Below are positions 33,064 to 40,931 of a stretch of 64,000 bases of DNA, one piece after another. How positions within the stretch are numbered: the stretch's first letter is position 1; each line of letters begins with the position of its first letter. Origin of the DNA: Oceanococcus sp964629015 (lineage in GTDB: Bacteria > Pseudomonadota > Gammaproteobacteria > Nevskiales > Oceanococcaceae); NCBI GenBank assembly GCA_964629015.1, contig CAZVMN010000003.1:124001-188000 (forward strand). Reading direction: 5' to 3'. The notes under the pieces are model-generated. The model was not told the origin of the DNA and ran no database searches. It worked only from the letters and a program-made list of their open reading frames with translations. A program made the position numbers and the translations under genes.

Positions 33064-34320
33064 ATGTCTATTGCCACCCCCGAAATGATCGATAGCCTGC
33101 GCACCGGAGCACCAAGCCCGGGCGCGAAGATTGAGGAGTCCTCTGTGTCTGAAGTCACCCCCGAAATGTTGGTCCAGCGTGCCCGCGATATGGTTCCGGT
33201 GCTGGCCGAACGTGCGGCCAAAGCGGCGGAAATGCGCCGCGTGCCCGACGAAACCGTTGCGGAAATGAAGGCGGCGGGGTTCTTCCGCGTGTTGCAGCCG
33301 AAAAAATATGGTGGTTATGAGATGGACCCGCAGGTGTTCTACGACATCTGCATGACCATCGCCGAGGGGTGCATGTCAACGGCATGGATCTACGGGGTGA
33401 TCGGCGTTCACAACTGGCAGATCGCATTGTTTGATCCCAAGGCTGCGGAAGACGTCTGGGGCGCCGGCGACACCGATGTGCTGATCGCATCGACCTATAT
33501 GCCCAAAGGGCAGGTCACCCCGGTTGAGGGTGGTTTCAAATTCTCCGGACGCTGGGCTTTTTCCAGCGGCATCGAGCACTGCGACTGGGTGTTCCTGGGC
33601 GGATTGATTTTCACCGAAGGCCAGCCGCCGGAGTACCGCACCTTCATGCTGCCGAAGTCGGACTACAAGGTGATTGACACCTGGCATGTGATCGGCCTCA
33701 AGGGAACGGGTTCGCAGGACATTCTGGTTGAGGATGTGTTCGTGCCGGAATATCGCACGCACAAAGCCTCGGATGGTTTCATGGGCACCAACCCCGGCCG
33801 CGAGACCTTCACATCCGATCTGTACAAGCTGCCGTTCGGTCAGATTTTCGTCCGCGCCGTTTCTTCGGCCGCGATCGGTGGCCTGCAAGGCATGCTCAAC
33901 GAGTTCGTCAACTTCGGCAAAGTTCAGGTTGGCAACATGGGCAACAAGACCGCCGAACAGGGGCCGGCCCAGATGGCCGTGGCCGAAACCGCGGTGTCCA
34001 TCGACGAAATGAAACTGGTCCTGCAACGCAACTTCGACGTGTTGATGGGCAAGATTCGCGCGGGTGAGCCACTGGATGACATCAACCAACGCTTGCACTA
34101 CCGCTTCCAGGCCGCACAGGTTGTGGAGCGCTGCGCCAAGCACGCTTATCAACTGTTCTCGGCCTGCGGTGGTCGGGGCATCTTCAGCGACTTTGTGCTC
34201 AACCAGAAGATGATGGATATCTTCGCGGCGCGCGGGCACTACGCCAACAATCCGGATCAGTTCGGCAAGAACTACGGGGCGGTCACGCTGGGCATGGAGA
34301 ACAGCGACTTCTTCCTGTAA
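33064..34320 (+). CDS. Flavin-dependent monooxygenase, HsaA-like (acyl-CoA dehydrogenase fold)
   Basis: A two-component (group D) flavin monooxygenase oxygenase subunit with the acyl-CoA dehydrogenase fold. The resemblance to HsaA, which hydroxylates 3-HSA in steroid ring degradation, is in RVLQPKKYGGYEMDPQVFYD, GGFKFSGRWAFSSGIEHCDW, DTWHVIGLKGTGSQDILVED (with VFVPEYRTH next) and the C-terminal FSACGGRGIFSDF. The length of 418 residues is slightly more than HsaA, because of an N-terminal extension of about 25 residues. The neighbour is a KstD-like dehydrogenase, which supports a role in steroid or similar polycyclic catabolism. No flavin reductase (HsaB) is in the window. Substrate is inferred. 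Confidence 0.8.
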   Translation: MSIATPEMIDSLRTGAPSPGAKIEESSVSEVTPEMLVQRARDMVPVLAERAAKAAEMRRVPDETVAEMKAAGFFRVLQPKKYGGYEMDPQVFYDICMTIAEGCMSTAWIYGVIGVHNWQIALFDPKAAEDVWGAGDTDVLIASTYMPKGQVTPVEGGFKFSGRWAFSSGIEHCDWVFLGGLIFTEGQPPEYRTFMLPKSDYKVIDTWHVIGLKGTGSQDILVEDVFVPEYRTHKASDGFMGTNPGRETFTSDLYKLPFGQIFVRAVSSAAIGGLQGMLNEFVNFGKVQVGNMGNKTAEQGPAQMAVAETAVSIDEMKLVLQRNFDVLMGKIRAGEPLDDINQRLHYRFQAAQVVERCAKHAYQLFSACGGRGIFSDFVLNQKMMDIFAARGHYANNPDQFGKNYGAVTLGMENSDFFL

Positions 34321-34389
34321 GGGCTGCGGTAGCAAGACGACAACAGTGCGGAGCGGGCCGGGTGCCCGTGTCCGCGCGGGATGTGGGCG

Positions 34390-36114
34390 ATGAGTGAGAA
34401 ATGGGATCAAACCTACGACGTTGTCGTCGTCGGTTCCGGCGCCGGTGGTTTGACCGCGGCGTTGACCGCGCAAGCCAAGGGTTTGTCGGTTCTGGTGGTT
34501 GAAAAAACCGACAAATACGGCGGCACCAGTGCGGTCTCCGGGGGCGGTATCTGGATTCCCTGCAACGATCAGATGGAAGGGCTGGGTTGCCCGGATTCGT
34601 ATGAGGAAGCGCGCCAGTATCTGGACATCCTGACCGAAGGTGAAGTCGATTCCGATCGGCTGGATGCGTACATTCGTCGCGCCAAGGACATGGTCGCGTT
34701 CCTACGTGATCGCTTCAATATTCGTTTTCGCTCCATTCCCATTTACCCCGATTACTTCCCGCACAAGCCGGGTGGCAAGCCGGGCTTTCGCACCATGGAG
34801 CCGGAAGATTTCTACGCCGATCAACTCGGTGATGAGTACGCCAACCAGCGCCCGCCGTACGCGGCGACGCTGCTGATGGGGCGGGTCGCGATGAATCAGG
34901 TCGATGCCCATGCACTGCTGTGCAAGGACAAAGGCTGGGTCTTGCTGTTCCTCAAGGTGATGTGGAACTACTGGACGGATTTCGCATGGCGACGCAAATC
35001 CAAAATCGATCGGCGCATGGTGATGGGTCAGGCCATGGTTGGTTCCATGCGCCGGGCCATGCTCGACAACGATGTCCCGTTGTGGCTGAACACCAGTCTG
35101 GAGGAATTGATCGAGCGAAATGGTCGCGTGTCGGGTGTTCGCGTGAATCGTAACGGTGAGCCTCTGAACATCGAGGCGCGTCACGGTGTGGTCCTGGCCA
35201 GTGGTGGTTTTGAGGCCAATCAGGCCATGCGTGAAAAGTATCTGCCAGACCCAACGGATATCAGCTGGAGTGTGGCGCCCGGAATCAATCATGGCGATGG
35301 CATCAATGCCGGTTTGAAGCTGGGGGCCGGCACCAAGTTCATGAATCTGACCTGGGGTAGCCCATCAACCGTGTTGCCCGGCGGCGGTCCGGCAACTGGC
35401 TTGTTTGTTGAGCGCGCGGCACCGGGTTGCATGATGGTCAACAGTCAGGGCAAGCGCTTCGTCAATGAAGCTGGGCCCTATACCGAAGTGGTGTATTCGA
35501 TCTACGAAGATCATCAGAAAAATGGCGGCAGCGTGCCATGCTGGCTGATCTGCGATGCGCGTTTCCGCAAGAAATTCCCCCTTGGGCCGATCATGCCTGC
35601 GCAGTTGCAGCCGGATCGTGCGATCCCCAAGGATTGGGAAAACTCGGTGTATTTCAAAGCGGACAGCTTGGCTGAGCTGGCGGCGAAAATTGGCGTGGAT
35701 GCAGACGGCCTGCTGGCACAGACGGCGCGCCTGAATGAGATGGCAGCCAAGGGCGTCGACGAAGACTTCCACAAAGGCGAAAACGTCTTCGATTTGTACT
35801 ACGGCGACCCCACCCACAAGCCGAATCCGTGTCTCGGCTCGATTGAAAAGGGGCCGTTTTACGCGTTGCGTGTCACGCCCGGCGAACTGGGAACCAAGGG
35901 TGGTCTTGATGCAGACGCCAAAGCCCGTGTCCTGCGTGAAGATGGCAGCGTGATCGAGGGTTTGTACGCGGTGGGCAACTGCTCCGCCGCCGTGATGGGC
36001 AAAACCTATGCAGGACCCGGTTCAACCCTGGGTCCGGCGATGGCCTTTGCCTATCTGGCGGTGGAAGACATCGCCGAAAAAGCCGCGGTTACCGCCCAGG
36101 CCAACGCGGCCTGA
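34390..36114 (+). CDS. FAD-dependent 3-ketosteroid delta-1-dehydrogenase-like protein
   Basis: Enzymes of this family introduce a double bond in ring A of 3-ketosteroids using FAD. The N-terminal FAD motif is VVVGSGAGGLTAAL, followed by EKTDKYGGTSAVSGGGIWIP. The C-terminus has GLYAVGNCSAAVMGKTYAGP and then GSTLGPAMAFAYLA, close to the KstD signature containing the catalytic Tyr-Gly region. I used the ATG at 34390 (574 residues); an ATG at 34381 adds three residues. The gene follows the HsaA-like gene by 69 bp on the same strand. Other family members reduce or oxidise different 3-keto compounds, so the exact substrate is open. Confidence 0.82.
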   Translation: MSEKWDQTYDVVVVGSGAGGLTAALTAQAKGLSVLVVEKTDKYGGTSAVSGGGIWIPCNDQMEGLGCPDSYEEARQYLDILTEGEVDSDRLDAYIRRAKDMVAFLRDRFNIRFRSIPIYPDYFPHKPGGKPGFRTMEPEDFYADQLGDEYANQRPPYAATLLMGRVAMNQVDAHALLCKDKGWVLLFLKVMWNYWTDFAWRRKSKIDRRMVMGQAMVGSMRRAMLDNDVPLWLNTSLEELIERNGRVSGVRVNRNGEPLNIEARHGVVLASGGFEANQAMREKYLPDPTDISWSVAPGINHGDGINAGLKLGAGTKFMNLTWGSPSTVLPGGGPATGLFVERAAPGCMMVNSQGKRFVNEAGPYTEVVYSIYEDHQKNGGSVPCWLICDARFRKKFPLGPIMPAQLQPDRAIPKDWENSVYFKADSLAELAAKIGVDADGLLAQTARLNEMAAKGVDEDFHKGENVFDLYYGDPTHKPNPCLGSIEKGPFYALRVTPGELGTKGGLDADAKARVLREDGSVIEGLYAVGNCSAAVMGKTYAGPGSTLGPAMAFAYLAVEDIAEKAAVTAQANAA

Positions 36115-36130
36115 GGCCGTCTGCGCCGAT

Positions 36131-36153
36131 GCTCACCGTGAAAAGCGGTGAGC
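36131..36153. terminator. Hairpin between convergent genes
   Basis: GCTCACCG (36131-36138), seven-base loop, CGGTGAGC (36146-36153), flanked by further partly paired bases. It lies 16 bases after the KstD-like gene and 13 bases after the end of the convergent FimX-like gene. No clear T-run on either strand, so termination may need Rho. Confidence 0.5.
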
Positions 36154-36166
36154 GGCATCCGGCGGA

Positions 36167-38224
36167 TCAGCTCAGTTCGAAGTTGGTCCGTCGCAGCTCG
36201 CGGTCCGGTTCGTGGACGTGGCTGCCCATGATGTAGTTGACGCCCATCTGCCACAGGCGCGCCATGCCGTTGGCGTCGGTGACACGTTCAGCGATGGTTT
36301 TTACATCGTGCTGTTTGGCGTATTCCATGATGGTTTCCAGGGCCTTCATGTCGGCACCCGCTTTGCCAATGGATTCCGTGAAGTCGGAATGCAGTTTGAT
36401 GTAGCCGACTTTGAGCAGTTCCAACATCTGATGCGACTGGCGCTTGGTGCCGAAGTGGTCGAGCGCGGTGGCCAGACCGATGGACTGTGCCGTGTTGACC
36501 AGCTTCTGCGCGCGCGAGACGTGGTCTTGCAAGTGTTGCTCTCGGATGACCAGCACCATATGGCCTTTGAGGAAACTGTTTTTCTCCACAAACGGTTGCA
36601 GCCAAGCGATGAATTTGTCCGTGTCTGCCAGAGTGCTTTCGGCCACGCGAACGAAGAAGCACGGGTCACGATGCTCTGACAATTGCTTGCCGATAACCTG
36701 CGCGGCACGCTGCACGACCCAACGGTCAATGTGTGGCATCAAGCCGTTGGCTTCGGCCGCAGGCATGAAATTGCGCGCCAGAACTTCTTCGCCGTCCTCA
36801 TCAATCATGCGCAGCAGAATGTCTGAGAATTGCCGTTCCTCGCCGGCCAGACTGGCGATGTTCTGGTAGGCCAGCTCAAAGCGGTTTTCGCCCAGCGCTT
36901 TCTTGACCTTGGCCGCCCACAGCGCCTGTTGCTCCTTGCGTTTGAGTTCTTCCGCGGTATCGCCAGCGATGACAATCGCATTGCCCCCCTGGCCTTGAAG
37001 TTCGATGGCCTGGTTGTGCAGCTTGCTGAGCAGGCTCTGCGGGTCTTCCGGGTCACTGGCCAAGGGGTAAATCACCACACTGGCGGTGCAGGACACTTCC
37101 TTGGTGCCGGCTTTGAACACCTGACGTGCCAGGGTGCGTTGGAAATGCTCCAAATTGCTGCGCATATCTTCCAAGGAATCGCGATGCCCCATGACGACCA
37201 TTTCCGAGAGCGAGAAACGGAAAATCTTGTCGTTGTCCCGGCTGGTCTCACGAATGATTTCGATAACCTGCTCGGCGACTTGCTCAGCACCATCGAAGCC
37301 AGCGCGTTGCTCCAGTCCGGCATAGTCATCCAGGCCCAAGAAAATCAAGCTGGAGACCGCATCGCCGACACTGGTCAGGGCCTGTTCATGGATCGCCGCG
37401 ATCAGACCCTGGCGAGCCACGCTGGCATCTTTACTGGTGTCACCGGCAGGGCCGCGTGATTCTTGACCACGAATTTCAATGGCCGGGTCACCGTCATGTT
37501 CGATGCGAATAAAGCGGGCCTCCAGCCGTTTGGTGGCGCCGCTCTCACCATTCAGAGTAAAGCCGACAGGCGAATCGTCGTGGCGGCCTTTCATCACCGC
37601 TTTAACCGCATTTTTTACGGTTTGCTGATCCTGCTTGGCGACCAAATCCATCAGCGGGTAACCAATCAGGTCATCCGGATCGGAGAAGCGCAGCGCCTCT
37701 GCCAAAGCCATATTGGAATGGACCACAATCCCTTCCTGCACCCGCATCCCAGGTGCACTGGTGCTGCCCAGATCTTGCGTACGCACGCGCTCCAGCTCGG
37801 CGATTTTGTCGCGTAAGCCTTGCAGCTCTTCGTGCATGGCGTAGAGTTCATATTCCTGCTGGAACAACATTTCCAAATGCGGGAGATTGCCCAACGAAAC
37901 GATACCGCGAGCGCCCTGAGCCATGGCTTCGGTCACGCTGCGGGCATCGGTGTTGTTGTTGAGTTGCAACACCGGGATTTGCGGTTTGTGCCGGTGGACC
38001 GCTTCAACCAGCTGGATCAGTCGGCAGTCTGAGAACTCGGCGTCGTGCACCGCGATGCAGATGTTGGATTTCTCGATGATGTCGGCAAAGCTGTCCAGGC
38101 CCGGTGCGACAAGCACGTGCACGCTGTGGCCGCTGGTTCGAAGATGCGCTTCAATCTGCTTGGCATCGTTCGGGGTGTGGGCTAAAACCAGCACCTCGCC
38201 CTTCATCACAATTCTTTGCCGCAT
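36167..38224 (-). CDS. FimX-like protein with degenerate GGDEF and EAL domains
   Basis: The 685-residue protein has four parts: a receiver-like domain (about 1-125) with no clear phosphoacceptor, a coiled coil and PAS domain (about 130-270), a GGDEF-fold domain (about 290-440) lacking GGDEF, and an EAL-fold domain (about 450-685). In the last, the EAL triplet is replaced (FSDILLRMIDEDGEEVLARN) while FMPAAEANGLMPHIDRWVVQ and the closing LWQMGVNYIMGSHVHEP survive. This is the plan of FimX, a c-di-GMP receptor that controls type IV pili without being an active enzyme. The start at 38224 has AAGGA upstream; ATG 38206 is an alternative. Confidence 0.83.
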   Translation of the reverse strand: MRQRIVMKGEVLVLAHTPNDAKQIEAHLRTSGHSVHVLVAPGLDSFADIIEKSNICIAVHDAEFSDCRLIQLVEAVHRHKPQIPVLQLNNNTDARSVTEAMAQGARGIVSLGNLPHLEMLFQQEYELYAMHEELQGLRDKIAELERVRTQDLGSTSAPGMRVQEGIVVHSNMALAEALRFSDPDDLIGYPLMDLVAKQDQQTVKNAVKAVMKGRHDDSPVGFTLNGESGATKRLEARFIRIEHDGDPAIEIRGQESRGPAGDTSKDASVARQGLIAAIHEQALTSVGDAVSSLIFLGLDDYAGLEQRAGFDGAEQVAEQVIEIIRETSRDNDKIFRFSLSEMVVMGHRDSLEDMRSNLEHFQRTLARQVFKAGTKEVSCTASVVIYPLASDPEDPQSLLSKLHNQAIELQGQGGNAIVIAGDTAEELKRKEQQALWAAKVKKALGENRFELAYQNIASLAGEERQFSDILLRMIDEDGEEVLARNFMPAAEANGLMPHIDRWVVQRAAQVIGKQLSEHRDPCFFVRVAESTLADTDKFIAWLQPFVEKNSFLKGHMVLVIREQHLQDHVSRAQKLVNTAQSIGLATALDHFGTKRQSHQMLELLKVGYIKLHSDFTESIGKAGADMKALETIMEYAKQHDVKTIAERVTDANGMARLWQMGVNYIMGSHVHEPDRELRRTNFELS

Positions 38225-38262
38225 GTGCTTGCGTGATCCTTAGTTGTTACCGGGCTGGCGTT

Positions 38263-39306
38263 TTATAGCCCCCAGTTCATCGGCAATTTGCCTTGTTCTC
38301 CAGGCACCTCGCGCACCAGTCGCGGGACCAGATAGCCCGGCAAGCGGGAATTCAATTCACGCATAATGCCACGCGCGTCGGCGTCTGCAACTGCGAAGTG
38401 CGCGGCACCGGCGACCGGGTCGAGCTGATGTAAGTAGTAGGGCAGCACACCAACTTCGAACAGCCGCTCACTAAGTTCGGCTTGAGCCTTGGCCGTATCA
38501 TTTACGCCAGCGAGAAATACAGCCTGATTCAACAGGGTGATGCCCGCCTCGCGCAATTTTGCGCACGCTCGCTCAACCGTGTGATCGATTTCCTGAGCGT
38601 GGTTGCTGTGCAAAACCACTACCGCGCTCAAGCGTGAGTTGCGCAGACGCTCCAGCAGGCGTGCGGTCACGCGTTCCGGCAGCACCACTGGCTGGCGGCT
38701 GTGTACACGCAAACGCCGCAAATGCGGGATGCGTTCCAGAGCATCCAGCAAGCGCGCCAGCTTGTCGTCGGACAGACTCAGTGGATCTCCGCCGGACAAT
38801 ATGGCCTCTTCGATTGAAGAGTCTGTCGCAATGGCCTGGACTGCCGTGTGCCATCCGTCGAGACCATCGCGTGCTTCGGCGTAGGGGAAATTGCGACGGA
38901 AGCAATAGCGGCAATGAACACCGCACGCACCCGTGGTGATCAGCAGGGCGCGCCCGTGATACTTGTGGATCAGGCCGGGTTGAGGTTGAAACTGACTCTC
39001 GTCCAACGGGTCATTTTCAAAACCGTCCACCTGAAGTCGCTCGCGTTCGCGGGGCAGGACCTGCAGCAGCAAGGGGTCGTTGACATCGCCCCGACGCATG
39101 CGCCGAGCGAAGCCGCGCGGAACCCGCATGGCGAACTCATGTTTCGTCGGGATCAGGGCATCAATGGTGGTCTCGTCAATGCCCAGATCACGCAACAAAG
39201 CCAGCGGATCGCGATAGGCCTGGCGCAATTCGTTCTGCCAGTCCTGATCGGCAGCCCAGGTGATGGGGCTGACGGGCACAGGTTGTTCGATCGCGGGTTC
39301 AGGCAT
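38263..39306 (-). CDS. epmB: EF-P (R)-beta-lysine aminomutase EpmB
   Basis: EpmB is a radical SAM lysine 2,3-aminomutase that makes the beta-lysine later attached to EF-P. The iron-sulfur cluster motif is CGVHCRYCFRR, with C128, C132 and C135. PLP-binding and core blocks include EAILSGGDPLSLSDDKLARL, LRVHSRQPVVLPERV and LNQAVFLAGVNDTA. The N-terminus (ITWAADQDWQNELRQAYRDP) is typical of EpmB, not of free lysine aminomutases. The length is 347 residues. It diverges from efp, with 37 bases between the two start codons. Confidence 0.94.
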   Translation of the reverse strand: MPEPAIEQPVPVSPITWAADQDWQNELRQAYRDPLALLRDLGIDETTIDALIPTKHEFAMRVPRGFARRMRRGDVNDPLLLQVLPRERERLQVDGFENDPLDESQFQPQPGLIHKYHGRALLITTGACGVHCRYCFRRNFPYAEARDGLDGWHTAVQAIATDSSIEEAILSGGDPLSLSDDKLARLLDALERIPHLRRLRVHSRQPVVLPERVTARLLERLRNSRLSAVVVLHSNHAQEIDHTVERACAKLREAGITLLNQAVFLAGVNDTAKAQAELSERLFEVGVLPYYLHQLDPVAGAAHFAVADADARGIMRELNSRLPGYLVPRLVREVPGEQGKLPMNWGL

Positions 39307-39343
39307 ACGTTATTATTGGTGGTTTGTTTCCAGTGCAGATGTC

Positions 39344-39907
39344 ATGAGTAGCTATTCCACCAACCAATTCAAAGGCGGCCTCAAAATCATGCTCGATGGT
39401 GATCCTTACACCATTGTCGAGAATGAGTTCGTCAAACCGGGCAAAGGCCAGGCATTCAACCGCGTCAAGGTTCGCAACCTGAAAAATGGTCGCGTGGTCG
39501 AACGTACGTTCAAATCCGGTGATTCGGTGGAAGCGGCGGATGTCCACGAGCTGGAACTGCAATATCTCTATAACGATGGTGAATTCTGGCACTTCATGGA
39601 GCCGAAATCGTTTGAGCAGTATACGGCGGATGAGAACGCCGTGGCCGAAGCCAAGAACTGGATCAAAGAGCAGGACAACTGCACCGTGACCCTGTACAAC
39701 GGCGCGCCGTTGAGCGTGGCGCCGCCGAACTTTGTCGAGCTGGAAGTCACTGAGACCGATCCTGGCGTGCGTGGCGATACGTCGGGTGGCGGTGGCAAGC
39801 CAGCCACCTTGGAAACCGGCGCGGTGGTCCGCGTGCCGTTGTTCATTGATGTGGGTGACAAGCTCAAAGTCGATACCCGCAGCGGGGAGTACGTCTCCCG
39901 CGCATGA
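39344..39907 (+). CDS. efp: Elongation factor P
   Basis: EF-P helps the ribosome through polyproline stretches. The protein has 187 residues and starts at the ATG at 39344 (MSSYSTNQFKGGLKIM), the canonical site. K34 in VKPGKGQAFNRVKVRNL is the lysine modified by EpmA/EpmB, so the modification site is intact. The rest follows the three-domain EF-P pattern through FIDVGDKLKVDTRSGEYVSR. It overlaps epmA by four bases (ATGA) and shares a short promoter region with the divergent epmB. Confidence 0.97.
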   Translation: MSSYSTNQFKGGLKIMLDGDPYTIVENEFVKPGKGQAFNRVKVRNLKNGRVVERTFKSGDSVEAADVHELELQYLYNDGEFWHFMEPKSFEQYTADENAVAEAKNWIKEQDNCTVTLYNGAPLSVAPPNFVELEVTETDPGVRGDTSGGGGKPATLETGAVVRVPLFIDVGDKLKVDTRSGEYVSRA

Positions 39908-40878
39908 AGGCTGCCGCGCGTCCCTGGAAGCCGGCGTCCAGCATCGAGGCGCTGCGCTTCCGGGCCGCGGTGGTTGCCCACATTCGGGCTTTCTTCGCCG
40001 CCCGAGATGTGCTGGAAGTGACCACGCCGGTGTTGTCGGCCGCGGGGGCAACTGACCCTCAGATCGACAGTTTGGCGCTGCACGACGCCGCTGGGCGGCA
40101 GTGGTGGCTGCAGAGTTCCCCGGAATTTCACATGAAACGCCTGCTTGCCGCCGGCAGTGGCGCGATATACCAGATCGTGCCGGCCTTCCGCGGGGATGAG
40201 TTGGGGCGGTGGCACAACGCGGAATTCAGCATGCTTGAGTGGTATCGACCGGGTTTCGATCACCATGCGTTGATGGATGAGATCGAAGTCTTGTGGGGCA
40301 CATTATCGGGTGTGGATGCAGAGCGGTGGCCGCGGCATCGCTACGCTGATCTGATTTGCGCGGCAACCGATCTGGCGTGGGATGAGGTCTGCGATGCGGC
40401 GCGTTTACGCGCGGCCTTGCAGCGCAAACTCGGCACGTTACCGTCAGGGCTGGATCTGAACGGATTGCTGGATGCGGCGATGGGCTTGTTGGTCGGGCCG
40501 CAACTGGGACAAGACAGCCCATGCTTTGTCCACGACTTTCCGGCCGATCAAGCGGCATTGGCCCGCGTTGAGACAGGCTCGGATGGACGACCTTGGGCAC
40601 GTCGTTTTGAATGGTTTTGGCGCGGTCAAGAGTTGGGTAATGGGTTCCATGAACTGACCGATGCCCAGGAGCAGGCGCGCCGCTTCGCGGCTGACCGCGC
40701 CAGCCGTAAGCGCGCCGGTCAGACGGATGTTCCGGCCGATGACGCCCTGATTGCGGCGCTGGACCACGGGATGCCGGATTGCGCCGGGGTGGCGGTCGGC
40801 GTGGATCGTTTGTGCGCTTTGCTGATGAACGCCGAGGATGTGTCCTCGGTGATTGCGTTCCCTGCGGATCGCGCTTGA
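39904..40878 (+). CDS. epmA: EF-P lysyltransferase EpmA
   Basis: EpmA is a truncated lysyl-tRNA synthetase homologue that ligates beta-lysine to EF-P. It has class II synthetase motifs: RDVLEVTTPVLSAAGATDPQ near the N-terminus, LQSSPEFHMKRLLAAGSGAI, YQIVPAFRGDELGRWHNAEF (motif 2 with the ATP-contacting Arg), and GMPDCAGVAVGVDRLCALLM (motif 3). The anticodon-binding domain is missing, as expected, and the length is 324 residues (E. coli 325). Overlap with efp makes co-translation likely. Confidence 0.95.
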   Translation: MKAAARPWKPASSIEALRFRAAVVAHIRAFFAARDVLEVTTPVLSAAGATDPQIDSLALHDAAGRQWWLQSSPEFHMKRLLAAGSGAIYQIVPAFRGDELGRWHNAEFSMLEWYRPGFDHHALMDEIEVLWGTLSGVDAERWPRHRYADLICAATDLAWDEVCDAARLRAALQRKLGTLPSGLDLNGLLDAAMGLLVGPQLGQDSPCFVHDFPADQAALARVETGSDGRPWARRFEWFWRGQELGNGFHELTDAQEQARRFAADRASRKRAGQTDVPADDALIAALDHGMPDCAGVAVGVDRLCALLMNAEDVSSVIAFPADRA

Positions 40879-40880
40879 CT

Positions 40881-40896
40881 CTGGAGTGGACTCCAG
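40881..40896 (+). terminator. Small hairpin after epmA
   Basis: CTGGAG, loop TGGA, CTCCAG: a 6-bp stem two bases after the epmA stop and 35 bases before the transporter start. No T-run. It may be only a weak pause site. Confidence 0.3.
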
Positions 40897-40931
40897 GGTG
40901 ATGCTGTGCATCGTTTGACGAGGATTTTGCT

